The notes under the pieces are model-generated. The model was not told where the DNA came from and searched no databases. It saw only the letters and a program-made list of their open reading frames with translations. A program made the translations under genes and the position numbers. Shown one piece after another: positions 32,501 to 43,959 of a DNA stretch of 64,000 nt (position 1 is its first letter; the number at the start of each line of letters is the position of its first letter). Source of the stretch: Haliotis asinina (lineage: Eukaryota > Mollusca > Gastropoda > Lepetellida > Haliotidae); NCBI RefSeq assembly GCF_037392515.1, contig NC_090291.1, positions 37,657,001 through 37,721,000 of the forward strand, given 5' to 3'.

Positions 32501-35500
32501 TATTGCTCACTATATGCCAATCGACAATCGGAGTGGGTAATCAATTGGTAAGGGACTGGAGGCATAAATCCCACCACAGAACTCACAGGAAATAAGGGGA
32601 GACAATAATGACAATATGCAAACTAAACAACCGCCAATCAATACTGCTGTAATTTAATATAAGTGATTTGCATCATTTTGTATATTTTCAGGGCTGGAAA
32701 CAGAGTGTGGGGACAGAACATTTATGAATACTATTGTGTCGACTCATCCCAAGATATGAACACATTGGCAAGACTTCTGTTGCAAGGTAAAACTTCAACA
32801 CAGTTACACACTTTTATTGCTTAGTGTCACCTCCAGACTATGCATTATGAAGGTTATAGTGTTTGTTACAAGGTTGGTGTGAGATTGCCAACATCACTGT
32901 TCAAGCCTCAAGACTTAACTCAGTCTGCAGTGTGGGTAGCCTAATTGTTAAAGTGTTCGCTCATCACACCAAAGACATGGGTTTGGTTCTCCACATGGGT
33001 ACAATGTGTGAACCCCATTCCTTGTGTCCCTTTTACTAGAATATTGCTGCATAAAAACTCCTGTCATTCACTTTTGTGTTACTATGTGACAAGTCAGTGC
33101 TGTGATTTCCTATTCAGAATGAGGCTCCTTGTTATTGATCACATGACCAAATTAGCCTATATACACTATAGGTAAAGATGTTTGACCAAGTATGTTGAAC
33201 GTACTTGTGATACAATTGCTCATAATCTGTGGTGTCAAACCACTGCTTAACATGGAAGATGGTGAAATTGTAACTTCCACTTCTAAAGCCAATTTGTATC
33301 TTTGTGCAAAGGTGTCATGCCATAGAAGATCTTCTGCAATGAGTGTACAGTAAAGTTCTGTTGTTCTATTTACAGGGGGTGAGGAGAGGAAAGACATGAC
33401 AATCAGTGGCGTGTATTTCCGTCAGTTCATGCCATCTCACAAACAGGTAAATCTTAGTATTTGCAGTAAATTTCTTCTGCTTTTTCGCAGTATGTTCAGA
33501 GCTATTCATAGCTTTTAGCTGAATGTGGTGTCAAACCACCCCTTCCTGAGTCAGTGTCAAAGAACAGGCACTTCCATTTTGTTGTCAAGGTTTCCATGGT
33601 TACAGGGGAGATAATAACAAGAGAGAAATATTACATGTGTTTCCAACATTTTGACGTGTGATGTTTTTGTACAGAACTCCTTCAACATTGTGACCAGCTC
33701 CTATACTCTGCTGGAGCTCCCCAGTGAGGAGAAGAGACTGGATACTATCCGATCTCTGTGGCAGATGACCGACGACTTCCTGGTGATGATGCTTTTTTTT
33801 CTTGAATAAGTTGTCATTCCTTACATGTGCATAAGGACCTCATTCTTCTCGGATATGGGCAGTGTGGTGGATTTTGGGGTAAAGGATCCCTTGATTTGCC
33901 AAAGGTTCAATATCACCTTGCAACATCGTACAGTGTGTGAAGCTGATTTCTGTTGTCCACAGACATGATATTGCTGGAATATTGCTAAATGCCATGAGAA
34001 ACATTTCTCACGCATTTCTCTGACAGACATGAATCTTGATATTTCAGGTACTTGTAGAAAATGGCAGTAAGGCAGGGTTTCAGTTGATCAACGAGGCTAA
34101 AGAGTATCTACTCAAAGTAAGTTTCAGACTTTCTACCATAGACAATAGACAAAAATATCATAAAAGACCATATTGCTAGTACAACATGTTACATGGAAGC
34201 AACATTTTCTTGATCTGCATTATTTTGTTATTTATGTAAAACGTTTACTTCAGTGACAGTGTGTTTTAAGGAATAACATCTTTATGCTCCAGATATCTGA
34301 AGAACAGGATAAAATGGAAGGTCATGTTTTTGCACCAGTGAGTATACACACTGAAAAGTAGGATATATATAAACAGTTAATAATATTTTTCCTTATCTTG
34401 TCGTGCTATATTGCTTATCTCCCTTCTTTGGATAGTAGGAAACATGAATCCCAAGCTCCTTGCAAATGGGTAAAATCAATCCCCCATGGTTTGCCTCCTC
34501 TTTCCAACTAATTCAGCCCCCAACAGCATCCCACAGGAAAAATGGATCATGGAGGTGCCAAGCTCTTCATGCTTCATTTTAAGTTTGAGTCTTCTCCGTC
34601 TCCCTGATTGTTGGGGGAGATGCTTGGGGGCAGTATTCCTGATTGACCCTATGTGCAATACTGATGAGGGATCCTTGGTAGAATGAATTACATCAAACTC
34701 TCCGTAAGAGCCAGTTAGCTGATATTACAGTTTCAGTCTTGGCCATTTGTGTCATGGTTGCCCTACAGAATGTCTGATCCAGACTTCCAGGTTACCTTCA
34801 TGTAGTTGGAGAAAGAACTCTATAACAACATCACTACACTCACTAATGTGCATGTGAGAGTGAGTGAGGTTTCATGCTGAACTCAATATTCCAGCTATAT
34901 GGCGGTAGTCTGTAAATAATCGAGTCTGGACCAGACAATCCAGTGATCAACAACATGAGCATCAATCTGTGCAATTGGGAACCGATGACATGTGTCAACC
35001 AAGTCAACGAGCCTGACCGCCTGATATCATTAGTCGCCTCTTATGACAAGCATAGTCAGCCTTTATGAGAAACATTTGTTGCTGAAGCCCTATTCTACCC
35101 CGGGACCTTCACCTAATGTGCATGTGGTTGTGGTGCTGCTCCTTACAGAAGACTAAATGTTTCAGTGTCCTCATGAAAAGGCATGTCCAAAACTGGCAGA
35201 AAGAAACAGCCCTTGTATGTTTGGTGTCACCTACAAGCCTCTCAATATGTCAGCACAAGTAAGTTGCTCTGCCATCTTTACAATTAAGTAGCTTTGTCAT
35301 CCTCATAAGTAAATCGGTTCGTCATCTCAAAAGTAAGTAGCCTTGTCATCTTCACAGGTAAGTGGCTTTGTTATCTTCATAAGTAAATAGTTTTGTCATC
35401 TTCACAGGTAAGTAGCTTCGTCTTCTTCATAAGTAAAGAGGTAAAGAGCTTTGTCATCCTCACTGTGACAGCACAGCACAGGTTAATGAATCAATAACTT

Positions 35501-38061
35501 AGTCTGCACTTTTGTGTATGCTTCTCAAACACCTGGCTGTCTCTTTTTCTGCATCGCTGTCTCATAACTAATAGTGAAATGTGTCAGTATTCTAATGATA
35601 GTTTGTTTAACACGTTTTTGCAGCTTAAATTCTTTAAAAACCTCACAGAGTTGGTCTGATGTTTTGATTATGAGCAGCATTTCATGGAGCATTTTATGTT
35701 TATTAGTTTTTTAAGTTAGATTGCAATTCATCATTCTGCTTATGAGCCACATGGATGATACAAAGGGGCAATGGGGAACAGCAGGATAACTTGCAGAGTT
35801 ACATCCCTTTGATGTTTCAGAAGCCCATGATCATGATTATGTTTTCATGCACATGAAGCTCATGATGACATTTTGATACTCTTCAAAGCATTAAGTTTAA
35901 ATCTCACTACTGACACTATTTAAGAGATGTAATTCTCATCAAGTCCATGTGTTTCAGAGTACGGAAGCCAAGCAGACGTCAAGATACAGCTACGTAATAC
36001 TCAGGAAAGGCAAGAGGAAGCAGGGTAAGTCTGGCCATCATGCCATCATGTCCACAAAGATACCACTCACAGTCCAGAGGGGGTAGCCTAGTGGATAAGG
36101 CATTCATTTGTCATGCTGAAGAACCAGGTTCCATTGTCCAAATGAGTACAATGTGTGAAGCCCATTTCTGAAGCTCTCCCAACCAACTCACTCACTCAGT
36201 GACCACAGGCGGATCTGCGTTGTTTGTACAAAGTTATGTTCTACAGGGGATGTATTATGTTCTGTTATACTGAAAAAACCTACTTTATGATGAAAATATT
36301 TCATTTCCTATAATGAGCCAGTATGTTTTTTAAAAAAATATATTTTAGCCATCATCAGAAACACATTTCTCAAGTCATATTCTGAGTGCAATTTCACTTT
36401 TTCTCTGCACTTTGCGACTTTTGAGTTATCTCCCCTTTCTCATCTTGCTACCCTGGTGACAGAACTAGTATGTCATATATTACTATAACATTTGTATTAT
36501 GTGTGAGTCATTAGTGTCTTCCTATTAGCATGTAACTTTGATACAACATTCATGCTCCTTATCAGGTTGCATATTCACATTAATTCCATAAAATAAATCA
36601 GTCACCCAGTTAGCTGTATTCAGATATTCATGGACAAATGAAATAACCCAATAGTGTAAAACCTCGGTCACATTGCTACAATGCTTGAGCAGTCATGCGC
36701 TGTTTGTTAGATATGTGTGTAATGTCACAGTTGTGATTTCATTTTGAAATGTTACACTGGTTGGAGCAGCAGATGAACTGGTGCAAATTGAAAGTCACAA
36801 CAGCATTATGCATGGGAGTAATCATATATTGAAAAGGTAGAGATAGCTTACAGTACCCATTGTTAGATAACCTGCAATACCCAATACCCAGTGTGAGATA
36901 TCTAGCAATACCCAATATTCTGTGTGATACAACTAATAATACCTTGTACTCAGTGTGAAATAACTAGCTATATCCTGTACTCAGTGTGAGATAGCTAGCA
37001 ATACCCAATACCAAATGTGAGATAACAAGCATTACCCTGTACTCAGTGAGATATAACTAGCAATACACAATACCAAGTGTAAAATAGTCTGCAATACCCA
37101 ATATCCAGTGTGTGATAACTAACCATACCCAATACCCAGTGTGAGATAACTAGCAGTAGCAATGCATAATACATAGTATTAGATAACTAGCCATACCCAA
37201 TGTAAGATAACCCGTGGTATCCAATACTTGGTATGAGATAAGCAGTAATACCCAGTATACCTAGTGTAAGTAGATGTTCAGTAATTATGAATGGAGCAAT
37301 CATGACTTGGGGAGGGTTAGCATAGTTTCAGTTCTGGGATGCTGGACAAAAGCACTTTCAAGATGATTTGAAGACTGTGTATGTTTCTGACAGATGCAGC
37401 ATGGCCTCGTGTGATTCAGGAAGTTGTGCGGGCATCCAAGCATGTCCACTGTCACCTGTGCTGGCCAGACGGTAAACTCAGCCATGATATTCTCACAGCC
37501 AAGAAACATGGAAAGTGAGTATCTGATCAAACCTCATAAAGATTAAAGTCATCATCAGTTTGTGTGATAACTGTCACTGAGGTAGACGAGTGTCACTGCA
37601 TTTAATACGAAGTTTTCTTTCTCTCTCTTAATCACCTTTCTCTCTCTCTCTCTCTCTCTCTCACTCACTCACTCACTCACTCACTCACTCACTCTCTCAC
37701 TGTGGTGTTGTGTTACAGGGATGTGTACAGCTGTGTACGGGCCTCCAACTGGGGAGACCTGTTTCCCATCCACTTAAAGGACAGCACCACCAGTGGTGAT
37801 AACAGGAGCCAGAGCGGTGGCGTGGAGGTAGATAATGTGGACGATGAGGCAGGAGATGAACCTGAAGATTACAGTGACAGGACAAGGAAGGTTGATTCTG
37901 GAAGCTCCTCTGAGGACAGACTTCAGAATGTGACTTTGAACAAGTACAATGAGACATTTGTGTCGGAGGTCTTGACTGAAAAACTGGAGTCTGTGGGGAC
38001 AGATACGACGAGGAGGACCACATGGAGAATGCCTGTCAGACTGTTCTCGTCACCAACATGA
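26508..38061 (+). CDS. METTL17: METTL17 / Rsm22-type mitoribosome assembly factor (15 exons)
   Basis: Mitochondrial class I methyltransferase-fold protein that binds the small mitoribosomal subunit during assembly and carries an Fe-S cluster in the human protein. Modelled exons: 26508-26600, 28761-28944, 29445-29576, 29925-30039, 30748-30829, 31679-31752, 32692-32786, 33376-33446, 33675-33782, 34048-34116, 34293-34337, 35166-35258, 35958-36024, 37394-37514, 37719-38061; frame is continuous, 563 aa. Features: basic N-terminus MAASMRMKRQACCLCR fitting mitochondrial import; SAM-motif region MFDFGSGLASSVW (215-227); VLVENGSKAG; cysteines C357, C363, C373 and C429/C432 (CPHEKACPK, CHLCWPDG), the Rsm22 cluster pattern; WGDLFPIH. 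Exon 1 is the least certain: its donor AGG/GTACAT is weak, but it joins in phase to an excellent acceptor (TTATTTCAG) and encodes a plausible presequence. Alternatives are an in-frame ATG at 26457 or, without exon 1, ATG 28749. The last ~95 residues are an acidic, Ser-rich extension not present in the human protein. Confidence 0.92.
28120..28275 (+). mobile_element. SINE family A copy in METTL17 intron 1
   Basis: GTGGTGTAGCCTAGTGTTTGC A-box region, GGGCTTAATTTGC for the B box, body AATGTGTGAAGCACATTCTAG and tail AAACCTCACTGATGA; quite diverged. Confidence 0.65.
28430..28633. repeat. Fold-back pair of a hammerhead-motif repeat
   Basis: Left arm 28430-28497 and right arm 28566-28633 are reverse complements over about 68 bp at roughly 90 percent (CAGGACAAATGTTA..GATTTATTTTTACGA..GGGGCTTATCCTAGC), separated by 68 bp. 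Only the right arm retains the CTGATGA box. Confidence 0.85.
28555..28590 (+). ncRNA. Hammerhead-ribozyme-like core
   Basis: CTGATGA (28555-28561), then a 5-bp stem GGGGC/GCCCC with loop TAGGATAA, then GAAAC (28581-28585) and GTA a few bases later. This matches the CUGANGA - stem II - GAAA order of hammerhead cores; stem III would be one base pair. No convincing stem I is visible, so activity is doubtful. Confidence 0.35.
30910..31005. mobile_element. Fold-back MITE in METTL17 intron 5
   Basis: Arms of 38 bp: GGGCCCAGATTTTCAAAGC..GCTAAGATAG at 30910-30947 against the reverse complement of 30968-31005 (GGGTCTAGATTTTTTAAGC..GCTAAGATAG), 20-bp loop. Confidence 0.75.
31035..31187. mobile_element. 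Second fold-back MITE in METTL17 intron 5
   Basis: ATAGAGAATCTCACCC..GTCTGCTGATATCA on the left is mirrored by TGATATCAGCAGACATGAGG..GAGATTCTAT on the right; inner arms share TTATCAACAAGTGTTGATA-like sequence. Confidence 0.75.
31373..31590 (+). mobile_element. SINE family A 3' half with amplified 60-bp body
   Basis: Three tandem 60-bp units (CAATATGTGAAGCCCATT at 31373, 31433, 31493) each containing the GAAGCCCA..TGTGATGT..TGGAATATTGG body, followed by a long clean (ACTC)n tail at 31556-31587. Confidence 0.82.
32927..33072 (+). mobile_element. SINE family A copy in METTL17 intron 7
   Basis: GTGGGTAGCCTAATTGTTAAAG A box, GGGTTTGGTTCTCC B box, TACAATGTGTGAACCCC body, and CTCCTGTCATTCACT tail. 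Confidence 0.78.
33930..34000 (+). mobile_element. SINE family A fragment in METTL17 intron 9
   Basis: GTGTGTGAAGCTGATTTCTG and GATATTGCTGGAATATTGC only. Confidence 0.6.
34857..35112 (-). mobile_element. SINE family B, nearly full length, with TSD
   Basis: Flanked by a perfect 14-bp target-site duplication, CTAATGTGCATGTG, at 34843-34856 and 35113-35126. Tail GAGTGAGTGAGG; head ends CCCCGGGACCTTCAC. Sits in METTL17 intron 11, about 40 bp before exon 12. Confidence 0.92.
35250..35463 (+). repeat. 25-bp tandem array starting at METTL17 exon 12 donor
   Basis: Unit GTAAGTAGCTTTGTCATCTT-CACAG; GTAAG or its variants recur at 35259 (the real donor), 35284, 35309, 35333, 35358, 35383, 35408 and 35433. 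At least three copies are strong donors by themselves (CAGGTAAGTGG at 35356, CAGGTAAGTAG at 35406, AAAGTAAGTAG at 35331). Confidence 0.9.
36078..36199 (+). mobile_element. SINE family A, internally shortened, METTL17 intron 13
   Basis: GGGGGTAGCCTAGTGGATAAGG, CCAGGTTCCATTGTCC, TACAATGTGTGAAGCCC, then directly to ACTCACTCACTCAG. Confidence 0.75.
36840..37270. repeat. ~31-bp minisatellite in METTL17 intron 13
   Basis: About 13 degenerate units of GTGAGATAACTAGCAATACC-CAATACCCA. Confidence 0.82.
37614..37698 (+). repeat. (TC)n and (ACTC)n tract before METTL17 last exon
   Basis: A long pyrimidine microsatellite passing into an ACTC run ends 20 bp before the exon 15 acceptor (GTTACAG/GGATG) and may serve as an extended polypyrimidine tract; the ACTC part could be an isolated SINE tail. 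Confidence 0.75.
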
Positions 38062-38118
38062 CGTTGGACGTCCTGATGATGCTCACTTGGTCCTGTCAGG
38101 TTGTCCATCCTGTACATC

Positions 38119-38280
38119 TCCAGGGCCAGTGGGATAGCCCAGTGGCTAATGCATTTGTTCGTTATGCTGAGGGCACAGGTTACCCACATACGCATATGTG
38201 TGAAGAACATTTCTGGTGTCCCCCCTGACATAGTCTTGCCTGAATATTGATAAAAGTGGCACAAAACTACTGTCATTCAG
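38119..38280 (+). mobile_element. SINE family A in METTL17 3' flank/UTR
   Basis: GTGGGATAGCCCAGTGGC A box, body ATGTGTGAAGAACATTTCTGG, tail CTACTGTCATTCAG. It begins 58 bp after the stop codon and so is probably transcribed in the 3' UTR. Confidence 0.75.
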
Positions 38281-39680
38281 TATACATCTCCAGAACTCAC
38301 GTTTCACTGAACGGTAACTCACCCTTAGAACCATTTCCATGGTTCTTACAATCTACAAAAAAAGTTTGCCAGGATAGGCCAGGAAGCATTGAGAAATCTG
38401 AATGCAAATTGCAAATAAACCTCAATATTTGGTTGGTAATATCAACAAAATGGCAGCCAATCCCACTGTTTTTGACTTCATTTTTTAAGAATTCAGTATT
38501 GATAATCTGACAGGACTTAAAAACGTTTTCAAGTAAAGAAATAACTTTTGAAGGGGTCTTGATTTCTAGGCAGTAACAGTTACCTCCCTTTTCCTTATGT
38601 CAACATTTGGTCGGCATATAATTATAATGGAACTCAAGGGGAGGTAAATTGTGATCTCAACCATGGGTATTTATTTCTGGATCAGTAGCGGTTTACAAAA
38701 ATGCAAGCCTTGATGATATTTAGGATTGTTTCATCACCTATCAGACTGTTGTCACCAACATCACCTAAAGAAGTCCTCATGGAAGTAGTTGGACATGGTG
38801 CTAATAAACATTGTTGTTAGTCTGGGTACAACCAGACACAGTGCTTCTTTTTGTATATGATAAAGATGACTGGTAGGCAAGGTTTTTTTTCTGGAGTCTT
38901 GACAGCCTGCTATGAGGAAAGACTTGGTGGAAACTGGTGATTCTGGATTGAGCATTCATCAGTATCCTTCATGAATAGTTTTGTAGACAATACTTGTCGT
39001 CAAGTTTTGTGAAGCACTCACCAGTATTTACCTCTTTGGTTTCGCTGGATGATTGGAGGACAGGTATCATATATCTGTGTGATAAACTCTCTGATGGGAA
39101 CTTGTGATTGGTAGACCAGTGTGATGTAACTGTGTGATTGGTTGATCAGTGTGATGTAAACTGTATGATTTGTAGGACAGTATTGTTTGTACACCAGTGT
39201 GATCTATATGTATCATATATGTGAATGATTGAGAGACAAGTGTGATAAAGCTGTAAAATTTGCAGATTGTTATGATATTCTTGCAGGACTAGCCTCTTAC
39301 ACAAAAACCAATTGATAATGGAATATCAGGAAGTTTGCTCAAGTCTGGCACTACACTGTGGTGACAGTGTTTGTTTAACACTGCACTGAGCAATATTCTT
39401 AGATGCTTCAGTGAAAGATCAAAGGTGCCCACAATACTTTTTCAGACAATAATGTGCACTTTTTTGCATTACGTCAGTTTGTGTTGGCGTCACTGCGCCA
39501 TTACAGCCTGCCCCCTCGTAATCGAACATAACCCTGGTAACTGGACACTAGAAAATAAAGATGGCATTTTGACATCGACTGTCGATAGGAGAAGTTGTTT
39601 CTCATGCTTTAACGATATAATAGTTCAGGGCGAAAGGATGCTTTATTACACTATACATGGTGGTAGAGGGAACTGTATTT
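38281..39680. other. Intergenic, downstream of METTL17
   Basis: AATAAA at 38414-38419 is a possible METTL17 poly(A) signal. 39080-39270 has loose GTGATGTAACTGTGTGATTGG repetition. No gene recognised; the 104-codon frame at 39371 resembles nothing I know and starts in a SINE-B-like CACTGAGCAATATTC scrap. Confidence 0.45.
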
Positions 39681-39686
39681 CTTAAT

Positions 39687-39890
39687 TCCAGGCATATGGC
39701 GTCAGTCTGTAAATAATGGTCCTTATTGACCAGACAATTCAGTGATCAAAAGCAGCAGTCTACTGGGATACAATGACGTGTCAACCAAGTTAGAGAGTAT
39801 GACAGCCCGGTCCTGTTAGTTGCTTCTTATGGTCAGCATGGGCAACTGAAGTCCACTTCTGTTCGTACCGGGATCTCCACGGGTCTTGTA
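39687..39890 (-). mobile_element. SINE family B, diverged copy lacking tail
   Basis: ATATGGCGTCAGTCTGTAAAT, GACGTGTCAACCAAGT, GCCCGGTCCTGTTAG and GATCTCCACGGGTC blocks. Confidence 0.7.
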
Positions 39891-40855
39891 GACTGTGTAA
39901 TCCAGCATGATTCAAACACTTCACCTGCATATTAGTGTTGTTTATGAATGTTTTAGTTCATTTTCCAACTGATTTGGAGCACTCTAAGCCTGCTCTCGGT
40001 ATTTTGAGGAATTATCACAGTAGCAACTCAATCAGGTACTAAAAACACTATAATTATATATTGAAGAAGAAATATTGTGACCTGTGTTTGAAGTCTGTAT
40101 TTCAGTAACACACTATGAACTTTGCTGCAATGATTCACCCAGACCTTGATTCATTTCGATTTTCGATATTGGATCCTCACTTTGATTCTTCATACAAGAC
40201 CATTAGATGTCATTTTACACCCTTTCCAAGTCAAGTCTTTTTGGGTTTTTTTGTGAAATCCTTCAACTTGGTAATGTCTTCTAACAACACTTTTCATTGG
40301 ATATTTAGCCCGGCATGAACCAATCACCTTTTGCCTTATTTCAGGGCTTGAAACTGCTTGAGTTGGAGTCAAAATGATGATCTGGTTGTGTGGAAATACT
40401 TTAATTAGATATTCAATTATTGAATTGAAATAATAACGGTTATAGAAAATCAATTTTTGATGAAGCGAATCCAATTGTTGCAACCTACTATGAACCTATA
40501 CAACCAGAATAGGACATTGTTTCTGGGGACATAATAATAACTTTTTGTACCAGAATCCCCCACAAGGGTGTGAGAAGAATGCTAACAAACCAGAATTATC
40601 AATTTGACAAAATTCCAAACTCATCTAGTCTGGCATGTTTTCCGGAGTAACATTCAGTGCTGAAGAGTAAACTGTGAGTGTATTGTGTCATGCCTAGTTA
40701 CAATGACACGTTGGACCTCTAGAAAGATACTGGATGAACTACATGCTGTTTCTTCCATACAACATGTTCAGTTTATTTTCTTGACTGAATCATAGCACTA
40801 CCGGTACCAGTACCTGTGATTCAGGATCAGGTGTATGTTCCATTATTCCTTTACT
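39891..40855. other. Intergenic, nothing recognised
   Basis: No supported gene or repeat. Confidence 0.35.
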
Positions 40856-40859
40856 GTCC

Positions 40860-41178
40860 ATTTGATTTCATTTGAGACAGATGAATTGCTCACTAGGACA
40901 AACAGGCAAGTGTGAGAGTTGCGTCTGTGAATTTCCACGACACACGCTTGTTGATTACCTGGCCTTTCTACCAGCGTTTGGTCCCCCTCGTAAAAAAATA
41001 GTGAAAAGTGACAACAAAATAATGATAATTTGTCAAAAGACTTTTATATTCGAGAGTCAAATATACTGTGGCAAATCATTGTTTTGTGTGTCGATTTCAT
41101 ATGACTGCATAATTTGGTTTTGTCTTTATTAGATTTTGTGTTAATGAGCAATTCATCGGTCAAAATAGAAATCGAAGA
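40860..41178. mobile_element. MITE candidate with ~40-bp TIRs
   Basis: Left TTTGATTTCATTTGAGACAG-ATGAATTGCTCACT; right end, reverse complemented, TTCGATTTCTATTTTGACCG-ATGAATTGCTCATTA. About 320 bp, no coding capacity. A third copy of the terminus lies at 10378-10440. Confidence 0.55.
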
Positions 41179-41179
41179 G

Positions 41180-43010
41180 TCTGTGAAAAAAGGTGACGCA
41201 GAAAAAGACCCTTGAATAAAAACATTTTTTAAAAAGTTTTCGAAGGTCATTGACCCAATTACTGACTTCACCTTTCAGAAAATGAACTTTGGTCATTTCT
41301 GGAGATATTTAAAAGAAACATTTAATTTTTTGTGAACAGATATTTATTGGAATAAAAGAAAATATTAGTATCTAAAAAAAAACACATTCAAACTTCATTC
41401 TACAATGGTGTTTGGGTTACAAAGGTTATTGCATTCAGAGAATGTTTTAATGCGACATACACAATATACTACTGTGATTAAATCAAAGGCCAGTGAGTTT
41501 CACACCACTATATTCTTGGAGAAAGAAACAGTCTGGGAATAGCAACTTGGTAATCAGCAGGGCCTGGCACCTGTCAGTTTCCTGGAAAATAGTATCTTAA
41601 ACTCCATGGTTTCACAACAAGTAACCAATGTTCTAATTTGTTTCAAAGAATGTACACATTCTTGTCGTCTTACAGATGAAATGTCTGATGTTAATTAGAT
41701 TGTTCCAGACACCTATCAAAATACTTATGGTCAGGTCTGAGGTCAAATAGTCCAGACGTACTGTCAATTCAGGGTTAGGAGGGATTTGTATTTTACCATC
41801 AGGTGACAGGCTTTAACTTCATAAGCAAATGATGCTTGAACAAGTTTCCCTGTCACGCATCAAAGGAGGGTGAGAGCTGGAAGAGCTGCCAAACTCTCGA
41901 CTGAGAAGCTGTATCAATAACACTCATATGATGTCATAATTAAAAAAAGTTCAGTTAGGTGTTCATCAGTTCATTATGTACACGGTTTTATGCTTGTCAG
42001 AAAATGTTTCACTGATTTGAATAATCCAGTCAAGAGGCAGACACCATTGTTTACTTGTCACATGGTTGGTAGCTGAGCTTATCAATCTTAAAAAAAGAAA
42101 TGCTAAAATGATATTTTGTACATTTAACATGGCAATAAGACAAATAGGTTGTAAACTCCACTCTGTAATACAGTCTGATGTATGCCTCTTTGTTGCAGTA
42201 TCATCACTCGCCTACCCACTCGGTGACACTGCTACATGTGACCATATTCCTCTCAACTTGTAGTGTACAGTTAGTAAATTGGGACCAGTCCCATCACTTA
42301 TACAGACTACTTCAATATTCCTGGCAAACCATCTTCCATAAATATATCCAGTATTGATGTTCATGATCGCTTTAACAAATAAATGTAGATTATTATTGCC
42401 CTAACCTACTCTAGTGAATAAAATGAAGTCATGGACACTAAAAATACCCTGTAATAATCTATTATTTGCCTGCAGCACCCATCTGCTTTATCACCCGGCA
42501 AAGACATGCAAATGCTGCAATAATGCACCTCGCACTATAATAGTTCATTATGCAGTAAGCAAACACAGAAACACTCCTGTGACCTGACACGCAGTGTAAA
42601 TCAATATGAAAGTGTAAGGTTTTGTGCAATAACAGTAAACATTGTACACCAGTTCGAAAGGCAACAAATTGAGATATGACCTCTGGACCCAACCATTTCA
42701 TCAAAATGATATCAATGTCATCTTGGTCAAAAGAAAATTTTATATGACATGGAAGGGTGGGTGCTTCACCTTTTTTAATTTCTATATACAGAAGGTATTT
42801 TTCCAATATGTGAATAAAGATATGTATAGTGCTAGCAAGTATTGCCAATATTCGGTAATATACCAAATTTGTAATGGCAGATGTTCTGTTGACACAAAAC
42901 TAAACTATTCATTGCTTGAAAGGTATGTGATAGGCATTTCTTTTGGGAAGGCACAGCAAGTGTAAATTGCAGATAAAGCACAGTCATATTAGTAAAGTAT
43001 ATTTATGGGA
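41180..43010. other. Intergenic, nothing recognised
   Basis: AT-rich with chance frames only. A pair of overlapping 100-130-codon frames on opposite strands near 42462-42965 lacks any family signature. Confidence 0.4.
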
Positions 43011-43014
43011 GGGA

Positions 43015-43765
43015 ACAGTCAAATAAGTGGGGAAAGCACAGTTGCATTAGTGTTGTATGTTGGTAGGAGAGAACCACACAATTAGTTTTTCAAAAGTGGG
43101 GGGGTACATTCATTATGTTTCAATAGTGTCGAAAGCACAGTCACAGTGTTTCAATAGGGGGAAAAGCACAGTCGCATTAGTGTTGTATACTGGTTGGGGG
43201 AACTGTCAACTTTGTGTTTCAACAGTGGGGAAAGTACCATTGCATTGTTTTGTAGTGGGGAAACTACAATCACATTGTTTCAATAATGGAAAGAGCACAG
43301 TATTTCAGTAGTGGGAAAAGCACAGTCACTGTATTTCATTAGTGAGGAAAGCACAGTCACAGTGTTCCAATAGAGGGGAAAGCTAATGGTGTTTCAGTAG
43401 TGGAGAAAGCACAGTCAATGTATTTCAATAGTGGGGAAAGCGCAGTCACTGTGTTCCTGTAGTGGGAAAAGCTCATGGTGTTTCAGTAGTGGGGAAAGCA
43501 CAGTCACTGTGTTTCAATAGTGGAGAAAGCACAATCACTGTGTGTCATTGGTGGGGAAAGCACAGTCACAGTGTTTTAATAGTGGTGAAGGCACAGTCAC
43601 AGTGTTTCAATAGTGGAGAAGGTACAATCACATTGTTTTAACAGAGGGGAAATCACAGTCACACTGTTTCAATAGTGGGGAAAGCTCAGAGTATTTTAGT
43701 AGTAGGGAAAGCAGTTATAATAGTGTTTCAGTAGTGAGAAAGCAGTGTGGAAACAGAATAGTGTA
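43015..43765. repeat. ~31-bp minisatellite downstream of FMO
   Basis: About 23 degenerate units of GTTTCAATAGTGGGGAAAGC-ACAGTCACAGT with frequent unit truncation. Confidence 0.85.
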
Positions 43766-43959
43766 TCAATAGTGGGAGGACTATCAAAGTACTGTTTTGC
43801 CGAGGGCTGTGAAAAATCATACAAGTGTTGGCTTTCTGAACTGAAACACACTTAACACTTCCCCCACATAATATTGTTTTCATAAAACATTTTAAAAAAT
43901 ACTATGATCTTGATAGGTTGTTAAGTCCATAAACAACAACAACTGAAGAGTTCAGACTT

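Noticed and set aside
36840-37270. CRISPR-like array of about 31-bp units
   Set aside because: Units are contiguous degenerate repeats with no unique spacers, in a eukaryotic intron.
37697-38276. Antisense frames over METTL17 exon 15
   Set aside because: Shadows of the sense exon, whose frame continuity and splice sites are well supported.
39371-39685. 104-codon plus frame
   Set aside because: Begins in a SINE-B scrap and shows no recognisable motif or splice structure.
42462-42965. Pair of 107-134-codon frames on opposite strands
   Set aside because: No homology signal, splice context or codon bias; hydrophobic residues reflect AT-rich composition.
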